Assembly (NCBI GenBank): GCA_947631135.1 | Contig: CANRKE010000097.1 | Location: 1-13,276, forward strand | DNA from: an uncultured Bacilli bacterium | GTDB taxonomy: Bacteria; Bacillota_I; Bacilli_A; RF39; UBA660 | Direction of reading: 5' to 3' | DNA: 13,276 bases | Shown: positions 1 through 4,787 of the stretch, one piece after another | Layout of the letters: every line of letters begins with the position of its first letter | Numbering within the stretch: the first letter of the stretch is position 1 | Notes under the pieces: generated by a model | Database searches by the model: none | What the model saw: only the letters and a program-made list of their open reading frames with translations | What the model was told of the DNA's origin: nothing | Made by a program: the position numbers and the translations under genes

Positions 1-2
1 AT

Positions 3-1562
3 AATAATAACAAAGAAGTATATCTAAGTTTTAAAATAACAGATTTAAATATAGATAAAGAAATATCAGATGATCCATATTTAAGATATAGCTTGTATCA
101 TAATAATGATAAAATAGCTGTAGGTTCATTTGATAATTATGATAAAGATAAAAAAGAATTAGTAATGTTAACTAATTATAAACAAGTATCAAACTCAACA
201 GAAAAATATCAATTATATATTTATATAAAAGATAATAGAGATAATCAAAATCATTTTCTAAATAAAAGTATAAGTGGAAAAATAAAAGTAGAAGGATACG
301 ATAAAGAATTACCAACACTCGCTAAAGCGATACTTGGGGAAAATAATCAAAATGTAATAACTGATACACCAGATTTTAGTAAAGTTGCAGTATCACAAGA
401 ATATTATGATACATTAACAGAGGAAACTGAGCCAAAAAAATCACAAGCAATTGTTGAAAATGGATTGTACCAGGATACAGACAGTGATGGAAATACATAT
501 TACTATAGAGGACATGTAGAAAATAATTATGTAAAGATACCTGGTTTAAAATGGGACAATACAGATGATTATCATAAAAAAGGTGAAGATATGTTGTTTA
601 GAATAGTAAGAATAAATGGCGATGGAACAATAAGAATAATTACAGACGGATCAATTGGTAATAGCACATTTAGTAAATATTCTTCTGAAGAATACGTAGG
701 ATATACATATAAAACAAGAATAGGATATGAAATAGGAGAAAAATCAAAACAAGTATACAGAATGAATATATCAGGAAAATCATATTATTATTCAGATAAT
801 TTTGAATTTAATAGGAAAGATGGAGGCTACACACTAGTAAATCCAATATTACATACAAATGAAGAATGTTTTAATAATAAATTATTATGCGAAGGAAAAT
901 ATACCCAATTTTCTAATACCTTATCCCCTAAAAATTCTATAAAAAATCAATTATACAAAACAACAACAGTAGAATCAAAATCAGTTATACGTTATAATGC
1001 ATATCAACAAAAAGGGAAAGCACTACTAGATCCTAACAGTAAAAATATTGATAGTACAATAAAAGAGTATTTAGATAATTGGTATCAAAAAAATATGACT
1101 AATTATGATAAACTGCTAGCAAGAACAATATATTGTAATGATACTACAACAACTGATATCTCATCAAATGGATATTTATATTATGGAACTCGATATAGAC
1201 TAGAAACAAAAAAAGAGCCAACATATATATGCCCAAACACAGATAAATTATATGGCGGTGAATACAATTTGAAAATAGGTTTCTTATCGGCTGATGAAGA
1301 AACTTTTGCAGGTGGAAGTTATAATATTTCTAATAAAAATTATTATTTAACGATAAAAAGTGATAAAAGTAAATGGCTTAGTTCACCAAATTATTTTTTT
1401 GATACACTAGCAATTGAATTTTGTATAAAGAAAGATAATTATAGTATAAGTGGTGATGGAACTAATAGCACACATTCAATAGTTCCAGTTATAAATTTAC
1501 GTGCTGACACATTATTTGAATTGGGAAACGGAACTAAGGACAATCCGTATATAATAAAATAA
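3..1562 (+). CDS. Large surface/secreted-type protein, 5' end cut off by the window
   Basis: The frame is open from base 3 to the TAA at 1560-1562, so at least 519 residues are visible and the true start lies upstream. The TTG at 93 is only an internal Leu codon. I do not recognise a named family with certainty. The first ~110 residues (beta-strand pattern, Y-Q-L-Y-I-Y-I-K and N-K-S-I-S-G-K-I-K) resemble the TasA/camelysin-like N-terminal domains of Firmicute matrix proteins. A short linker follows. A C-terminal domain of ~350 residues has Y-Y-Y-R-G, LFRIVRINGDGTIRI, YLDNWY, IYCND, GFLSADE, PVINLRAD and a final GNGTKDNPYIIK. This block recurs in many paralogous extracellular proteins of uncultured gut Firmicutes, as I remember them. 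Asn, Tyr and Lys are abundant, and five Cys are present. There is no C-terminal anchor or sortase motif; any signal peptide would be upstream. Function unknown; an extracellular adhesion or matrix role is inference. Confidence 0.75.
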   Translation, partial: NNNKEVYLSFKITDLNIDKEISDDPYLRYSLYHNNDKIAVGSFDNYDKDKKELVMLTNYKQVSNSTEKYQLYIYIKDNRDNQNHFLNKSISGKIKVEGYDKELPTLAKAILGENNQNVITDTPDFSKVAVSQEYYDTLTEETEPKKSQAIVENGLYQDTDSDGNTYYYRGHVENNYVKIPGLKWDNTDDYHKKGEDMLFRIVRINGDGTIRIITDGSIGNSTFSKYSSEEYVGYTYKTRIGYEIGEKSKQVYRMNISGKSYYYSDNFEFNRKDGGYTLVNPILHTNEECFNNKLLCEGKYTQFSNTLSPKNSIKNQLYKTTTVESKSVIRYNAYQQKGKALLDPNSKNIDSTIKEYLDNWYQKNMTNYDKLLARTIYCNDTTTTDISSNGYLYYGTRYRLETKKEPTYICPNTDKLYGGEYNLKIGFLSADEETFAGGSYNISNKNYYLTIKSDKSKWLSSPNYFFDTLAIEFCIKKDNYSISGDGTNSTHSIVPVINLRADTLFELGNGTKDNPYIIK

Positions 1563-1581
1563 AATTAATATTCATATAATT

Positions 1582-1625
1582 AAATAGGAAAATGTACGAC
1601 AAATATTTATAAATACTATTTTTTT
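1582..1625 (+). terminator. Weak possible terminator after the surface-protein gene
   Basis: AAATAG (1582-1587) can pair with CTATTT (1616-1621), which runs straight into a tract of seven T (1619-1625). The stem is short and AT-rich and the loop is about 28 nt, so this is a poor intrinsic terminator. It is the only candidate between the stop codon at 1562 and the rplK promoter. Confidence 0.25.
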
Positions 1626-1645
1626 AAATAATAATGTATTTTAGC

Positions 1646-1674
1646 TTGCATAATTGTAAAAAATATGATATTAT
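1646..1674 (+). promoter_or_regulatory. Promoter for rplK-rplA (extended -10)
   Basis: TATTAT at 1669-1674 is one mismatch from the sigma-A -10 consensus. It is preceded by TG at 1666-1667, giving an extended -10 (TGaTATTAT). TTGCAT at 1646-1651 sits exactly 17 nt upstream as a partial -35. Transcription would start near 1681, giving an rplK leader of about 85 nt that contains the hairpin and L1-type element described separately. No better promoter is visible in the 200-nt spacer. Confidence 0.6.
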
Positions 1675-1685
1675 TTTAATCGCAT

Positions 1686-1703
1686 CTATGTATGTTTACA
1701 TAG
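1686..1703 (+). promoter_or_regulatory. 5'-end hairpin of the rplK leader
   Basis: CTATGTA (1686-1692) and TACATAG (1697-1703) form a perfect 7-bp stem with a TGTT tetraloop. It starts about five bases after the predicted transcription start. Five A residues separate it from the L1-type element at 1709. It may protect the 5' end or stack on the L1 site; that role is inference. Confidence 0.5.
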
Positions 1704-1708
1704 AAAAA

Positions 1709-1739
1709 GTGGGAGGCGCGGATAAGCTATTAGAACCAC
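1709..1739 (+). promoter_or_regulatory. L1-binding mRNA element upstream of rplK
   Basis: GTGGGAGG (1709-1716) and GAACCAC (1733-1739) can form an outer GTGG/CCAC stem (1709-1712 with 1736-1739) around an asymmetric internal loop, with a short inner stem GGC/GCT. This copies the L1 site of 23S rRNA helix 76, which has GTGGGAGG opposite GAAATACCAC. It is the known mode of autogenous control of the L11-L1 operon. The element ends 10 nt before the rplK Shine-Dalgarno sequence (AAGGGAG, 1750-1756), so bound L1 could hinder initiation. Confidence 0.75.
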
Positions 1740-1765
1740 AACGAAAAAGAAGGGAGATGTTTTTC

Positions 1766-2203
1766 GTGACAAAAAAAGAAATAACTAAAAAAATAAAATT
1801 ACAAATTCCGGCTGGAAAAGCAACGCCAGCACCACCAGTAGGTACAGTGTTAGGGCCAGCAGGTATTAATTTACAAGAATTTTGTACAAAATTTAACGAT
1901 GCAAGTCGTGATAAAATGGGTGATGTTTTACCAGTAGAAATTAACGTATATGAAGATAGAACATTTGATTTTGTACTTAAGACTCCACCAGCAGCATTCT
2001 TACTTATGAAAGCTGCAGGAATTAAAAAGGGATCTAGTAAGGGTAAGAACGAAAAGGTTGCTACAATTACTGTTGATCAATTAAGACAAATTGCAGAAAC
2101 AAAATTACCAGATTTGAATGCATACACTGTTGAAGAAGCTATGAAAATAGTTGCAGGTACTGCAAAAAATATGGGTATTGAAATAAAAGACTACGAAGCA
2201 TAA
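1766..2203 (+). CDS. rplK: 50S ribosomal protein L11
   Basis: L11 binds the GTPase-associated region of 23S rRNA at the base of the L12 stalk and helps elongation factors act. From GTG 1766 the protein has 145 residues, close to the usual ~141. The N-terminal domain shows PAGKATPAPPVGTVLGPAGI (residues 15-34), the Pro-rich segment near which thiostrepton-type antibiotics bind. The C-terminal RNA-binding domain contains TPPAAFLLMKAAG, G-S-S-K-G and ITVDQLRQIAETKLPDLNA. GTG 1766 is chosen because AAGGGAG (1750-1756) lies 9 nt before it. ATG 1757 directly abuts that site, and the ATG at 1634 would place the leader and promoter inside the gene. It is the first gene of the cluster, 68 nt before rplA, and is likely controlled by L1 through the element at 1709-1739. 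Confidence 0.96.
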   Translation: MTKKEITKKIKLQIPAGKATPAPPVGTVLGPAGINLQEFCTKFNDASRDKMGDVLPVEINVYEDRTFDFVLKTPPAAFLLMKAAGIKKGSSKGKNEKVATITVDQLRQIAETKLPDLNAYTVEEAMKIVAGTAKNMGIEIKDYEA

Positions 2204-2212
2204 AATAACATA

Positions 2213-2228
2213 TAGGTAATATTACCTA
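2213..2228 (+). promoter_or_regulatory. Palindromic hairpin in the rplK-rplA spacer
   Basis: TAGGTAATATTACCTA is a perfect 16-nt inverted repeat. As RNA it gives a 6-bp stem with an AUAU loop. It directly abuts the L1-type element that starts at 2229, so the two helices could stack coaxially. It parallels the hairpin at 1686-1703 in front of the other L1 element. There is no T-tract, so it is not a terminator. Confidence 0.5.
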
Positions 2229-2255
2229 GTGGGAGGATAAATCCGCATGAACCAC
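2229..2255 (+). promoter_or_regulatory. Second L1-binding mRNA element, upstream of rplA
   Basis: GTGGGAGG (2229-2236) and GAACCAC (2249-2255) form the same outer GTGG/CCAC stem as the rplK copy. The inner hairpin is GGA-TAAA-TCC. In both copies seven bases (GCATGAA here, ATTAGAA at rplK) separate the inner stem from CCAC. The element ends three bases before the rplA Shine-Dalgarno AAGGAGG (2258-2264), an ideal place for L1 to repress its own translation. Confidence 0.75.
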
Positions 2256-2271
2256 ATAAGGAGGAATGAAA

Positions 2272-2970
2272 ATGAAAAAGCAAGGAAAAAAATATAGCGA
2301 AGCCATTAAAAAAGTTGAAAAAGGTAAGCTATATACAAAAGAAGAAGCAGTTAAACTAGTAAAAGAAACTAGTACTACTAAATTCGATGCTACAGTTGAA
2401 GTTGCTATCAGATTAAATCTAGATACAAAAAAATCTGATCAACAATTACGTGGAGCTATAGTTTTACCAAATGGAACAGGTAAAAGCAAAAAAGTTTTAG
2501 TAGTAGCAAAAGGTGATAAAGCTAAAGAAGCTGTTGATGCTGGTGCAGATTTTGTAGGAGATACAGATGTCCTAGAAAAAATCGAAAAAGAAAACTGGTT
2601 TGAATTCGATACAATAATAGCTACACCTGATATGATGGCACACTTAGGTAAATTAGGTAAAGTACTTGGACCTAAAGGACTAATGCCAAATCCAAAAACT
2701 GGTACAGTAACTATGGATATCAAAAAAGCTGTAACTGATGCTCATATGGGTAAAGTAGAATACAGAACTGATAGCTATGGAAATGTTCATGGTATAATTG
2801 GAAAAGTGTCATTTGATGAAGATAAATTAGTAGAAAATTTAAATTCATTTGTAAGTAATATAATTAAAGTAAGACCATCTGTAGTAAAAGGAACATACAT
2901 TAAAAATATAGCAATAACAACTACAATGGGACCAAGTATAAAAATTGATACAAATTCTTTTGACAAATAA
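2272..2970 (+). CDS. rplA: 50S ribosomal protein L1
   Basis: L1 forms the mobile L1 stalk near the ribosomal E site and is usually the translational repressor of its own operon. The protein has 232 residues, the same length as the Bacillus subtilis protein. Conserved blocks are KFDATVEVAIRL (37-48), DQQLRGAIVLPNGTGK (56-71), GADFVGDTD (91-99), VLGPKGLMPNPKTGTVT (131-147) and TTMGPSIKID (217-226). ATG 2272 is preferred: AAGGAGG (2258-2264) lies 7 nt before it, while the in-frame ATG at 2266 is only 1 nt from that site. The last codons (F-D-K-stop) contain the TTGACA of the rplJ promoter. The upstream L1-type element suggests feedback by the gene's own product. Confidence 0.97.
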   Translation: MKKQGKKYSEAIKKVEKGKLYTKEEAVKLVKETSTTKFDATVEVAIRLNLDTKKSDQQLRGAIVLPNGTGKSKKVLVVAKGDKAKEAVDAGADFVGDTDVLEKIEKENWFEFDTIIATPDMMAHLGKLGKVLGPKGLMPNPKTGTVTMDIKKAVTDAHMGKVEYRTDSYGNVHGIIGKVSFDEDKLVENLNSFVSNIIKVRPSVVKGTYIKNIAITTTMGPSIKIDTNSFDK

Positions 2971-2988
2971 TCAAAAGTGTTGTATAAT
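2960..2988 (+). promoter_or_regulatory. Consensus promoter for rplJ-rplL, -35 inside rplA
   Basis: TTGACA (2960-2965) and TATAAT (2983-2988) are both perfect sigma-A hexamers separated by the optimal 17 nt. The -35 overlaps the last codons of rplA. Transcription would start near 2993-2995, so this promoter produces an RNA that begins with the L10 leader. It lets the stalk genes rplJ-rplL be made independently of rplK-rplA, which fits the need for several L12 copies per ribosome. Confidence 0.85.
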
Positions 2989-2994
2989 AAGCAT

Positions 2995-3100
2995 GTGTTG
3001 ATGAAGTACCGTAGACAGTAGGGGAGAAATCTTAATTATCCTACCGAGGGCTTAAAGATAAATTCTTTAGAACTCCTATGGTATAATAGGAGTTTTATTA
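2995..3100 (+). promoter_or_regulatory. L10 leader (autoregulatory attenuator)
   Basis: The spacer carries the conserved L10-leader sequences GTACCGTAGACAGTAGG (3006-3022) and CCTACCGAGG (3040-3049). GTAGG (3018-3022) pairs with CCTAC (3040-3044). A competing antiterminator can be drawn: TACC (3042-3045) with GGTA (3080-3083), AGG (3047-3049) with CCT (3075-3077), closed inside by CTTAAAG/CTTTAG (3051-3057 with 3065-3070). It excludes the terminator hairpin at 3071-3094. In Bacillus the L10(L12)4 complex binds such a leader and favours termination; I infer the same here. Confidence 0.85.
3071..3100 (+). terminator. Attenuator terminator of the L10 leader
   Basis: AACTCCTAT (3071-3079) and ATAGGAGTT (3086-3094) form a perfect 9-bp stem with a 6-nt loop, followed by TTTTATTA (3093-3100). 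It stands between the rplJ promoter and the rplJ start at 3135. Its 5' arm is shared with the antiterminator described in the leader entry, so it is conditional rather than constitutive. Confidence 0.75.
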
Positions 3101-3134
3101 CGGTATAAGCACTAAAGTAAAGGAGGCAGAGTTT

Positions 3135-3635
3135 GTGGCTAATCAAAAAATATTAGATCAAAAACAAAAAATTATTGATGAAATAGCTAATAACGTTGAA
3201 GAATCAAATTCATTTGTTTTATTCTATCATTCAGGATTATCTGTTGCTGATGAAACTGAATTAAGAAAAAAATTGAAAGAATCAGATTCAAAATTCAAAA
3301 TATATAAAAATACATTTTTGAAACGTGCATTAGATTCATTAAATATTAATTTTGATGGTTATTTAGAAGGACCAAATGCAGTTGCATTTTCTAAAGATGC
3401 AATCGCACCAATTAAAGTGTTATCTGATTTTGCAAAGGACCATCCTGAGGTTGAACTAAGAATAGGTTTAGTTGATGGAGAAGTTTCTGATAAGGATAAA
3501 CTAAAACAATTATCTACAATACCTTCAAGAGAAGGACTACTTACAATGCTTGCAGGTGGTATGATCGGTATTGTAAAAGATTTATCAATATGTTTAAGTA
3601 TGTATGCTGATAATTTAGAAAGTAAAGAAAATTAA
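3135..3635 (+). CDS. rplJ: 50S ribosomal protein L10
   Basis: L10 anchors the L12 dimers to the ribosome next to L11, building the stalk that recruits translation GTPases. The 166 residues match the Bacillus protein in length. Visible landmarks are FVLFYHSGLSV (27-37), the KIYKNTFLKRAL segment (55-66), GPNAVAFS (79-86) and LSTIPSREGLLTMLAGGM (126-143). The C-terminal helix (about 144-166) is the part that carries L12 dimers. The GTG start at 3135 is supported by AAAGGAGG (3119-3126) eight bases upstream. The gene is preceded by its own promoter and the L10 leader, and is followed by rplL after 19 nt, so L10 and L12 are co-expressed and probably feedback-controlled by the L10-L12 complex. Confidence 0.96.
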   Translation: MANQKILDQKQKIIDEIANNVEESNSFVLFYHSGLSVADETELRKKLKESDSKFKIYKNTFLKRALDSLNINFDGYLEGPNAVAFSKDAIAPIKVLSDFAKDHPEVELRIGLVDGEVSDKDKLKQLSTIPSREGLLTMLAGGMIGIVKDLSICLSMYADNLESKEN

Positions 3636-3654
3636 TTAAGGGAGGAATGAAATT

Positions 3655-4023
3655 ATGGCTAAATTAAATAAAGATGAATTCATTAGTTCATTAAAAGAAA
3701 TGACATTACTAGAAATTAAAGAATTAGTAGATGCAATGAAAGAAGAATTTGGTGTAGATCCATCAGCAGTTGCTGTTGCACAAGCACCAGTTGCTGGAGG
3801 ACAAGAAGAAGGACCAAGTAGTGCAACTGTTGTATTAACAGATTGTGGAGCTAACAAAATCCAAGTAATCAAAGTAATTAGAGATATTACTGGATTAGGA
3901 TTAAAAGATGCAAAAGATCTTGCAGATAATGGTGGTAATGTTAAAGAAAATGCAACAATTGAAGAAGCTAATGATATTAAAGCTAAACTTGAAGAAGTTG
4001 GAGCAAGCGTTGAATTTAAATAA
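3655..4023 (+). CDS. rplL: 50S ribosomal protein L7/L12
   Basis: L12 is the multi-copy stalk protein whose C-terminal domain contacts EF-Tu, EF-G, IF2 and RF3. The protein has 122 residues, the usual length. The N-terminal dimerisation helices cover about 1-33, an Ala/Gly-rich hinge about 34-52, and the C-terminal domain 53-122. That domain contains ANKIQVIKVIRDITGLGLKD (66-85) and KLEEVGASVEFK (111-122). The start of the C-terminal domain (GPSSATVVLTDCGANK) departs from the common E-F-D-V-(I/L)-L pattern and has a Cys at 64. GGAGG (3641-3645) lies 9 nt before ATG 3655. The gene is co-transcribed with rplJ and followed by a strong hairpin at 4039-4066. Confidence 0.97.
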   Translation: MAKLNKDEFISSLKEMTLLEIKELVDAMKEEFGVDPSAVAVAQAPVAGGQEEGPSSATVVLTDCGANKIQVIKVIRDITGLGLKDAKDLADNGGNVKENATIEEANDIKAKLEEVGASVEFK

Positions 4024-4038
4024 TAGCAACATTGATTT

Positions 4039-4066
4039 TAAGCTCGTGTTTTTAAGCACGGGCTTA
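4039..4066 (+). terminator. Hairpin after rplL, probably a partial terminator
   Basis: TAAGCTCGTG (4039-4048) pairs with CACGGGCTTA (4057-4066) over 10 bp with one G-T wobble and an 8-nt loop. The downstream tract is only TAGTAGTTTT (4067-4076), with the four T eight bases away from the stem. Expect incomplete termination or an mRNA processing or stability site. The position after the abundant L12 gene suits reduced read-through toward the methyltransferase and rpoBC. Confidence 0.5.
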
Positions 4067-4089
4067 TAGTAGTTTTAGAAAGGGTTATA

Positions 4090-4680
4090 ATGGAACATTA
4101 TTTTACAAATAATTACAATCTAGAAAGTGATAAAAAATTAATTGAATTTAAATTTAAAAACAAAGAATATAGATTCTATACCGATAATGGTGTATTTTCT
4201 AAAAACAATGTTGATATCGGAACAACGGTTTTGTTATCAGCCCTTGATTTTAATAGTATGAATGGGAATGTTTTGGATATTGGATGTGGATATGGCCCTA
4301 TAGGTATAGTTGTTGCAAGCAACACAAAATGCAATGTTACTATGACTGATATAAATGAAAGGGCAATATCCTTATCCAAAGAAAATATAGAATTAAATCA
4401 AATTAATAATGCTAGAACAATAATAAGTGATATGTATGAAAATATAGATGAAAAATATGATTATATAATATCTAATCCACCGATAAGGATAGGAAAAGTT
4501 AATCTATATAAATTAATAACAATGGCCAAAAATTATTTAACAAAGAATGGACAACTTATAATTGTAGTAAATAAACATCAAGGTGCAAAATCGCTAATAA
4601 ATGACATGAGTAAGTACTACAATATAGATGTAATTTTAAAAAAACATGATTTTTTTGTAATTAATTTAAAAACTAATTGA
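4090..4680 (+). CDS. RsmC/YbxB-like class I methyltransferase (probable rRNA guanine N2-methyltransferase)
   Basis: A 196-residue single-domain SAM-dependent methyltransferase. FSKNNVDIGTTVLL (36-49) matches the RsmC-family entry segment. VLDIGCGYGPIG (61-72) is motif I for SAM binding, and TDIN (86-89) is the acidic loop that contacts the SAM ribose. SNPPIRIGK (128-136) is the N-P-P-x catalytic motif of enzymes acting on exocyclic amino groups. In Bacillus an orthologous gene (ybxB) sits in the same place between rplL and rpoB. E. coli RsmC makes m2G1207 in 16S rRNA but is about twice as long, having an extra N-terminal half-domain; this compact form lacks it. The rRNA target is therefore probable, not proven. 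AAAGGG (4079-4084) precedes ATG 4090. The TGA stop overlaps the -35 of the rpoB promoter. Confidence 0.88.
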   Translation: MEHYFTNNYNLESDKKLIEFKFKNKEYRFYTDNGVFSKNNVDIGTTVLLSALDFNSMNGNVLDIGCGYGPIGIVVASNTKCNVTMTDINERAISLSKENIELNQINNARTIISDMYENIDEKYDYIISNPPIRIGKVNLYKLITMAKNYLTKNGQLIIVVNKHQGAKSLINDMSKYYNIDVILKKHDFFVINLKTN

Positions 4681-4705
4681 CAAATTGTATTTTATCTGAT
4701 AACAT
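4677..4705 (+). promoter_or_regulatory. Candidate rpoBC promoter overlapping the methyltransferase stop
   Basis: TTGACA (4677-4682) is a perfect -35 that includes the TGA stop codon at 4678-4680. Seventeen bases downstream lies TAACAT (4700-4705; four of six consensus positions) with TG at 4697-4698, so it is an extended -10 (TGaTAACAT). Transcription would start near 4712, giving a leader of about 75 nt. In that leader ACATA (4718-4722) can pair with TATGT (4738-4742), a weak hairpin. Confidence 0.6.
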
Positions 4706-4787
4706 TATAAATTGGCGACATATTCTTTTAATAAGTCTATGTTCTTTGTTAAAAATTTATTATTTTATAGTTATAGGGGTGAATTAA

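Noticed and set aside
93..95. TTG 93 as the start of the first gene
   Set aside because: The same frame is open to the window edge with protein-like sequence (VYLSFKITDLNIDKE) upstream, so the gene is truncated rather than starting there.
1634..1765. A longer L11 starting at the ATG at 1634 (189 residues)
   Set aside because: It would add 44 residues without homology, and the added part contains the promoter, leader hairpin, L1 element and Shine-Dalgarno site. GTG 1766 gives the family length.
2266..2271. ATG 2266 as the rplA start
   Set aside because: It is only one base from the GGAGG core, whereas ATG 2272 has a normal 7-nt spacing and gives the usual 232 residues.
4678..4680. Mycoplasma-type genetic code (TGA as Trp), suggested by the AT content and the RpoB Asn
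   Set aside because: rpoB and rpoC run full length with TGG for Trp, and TGA ends the methyltransferase at its natural length.
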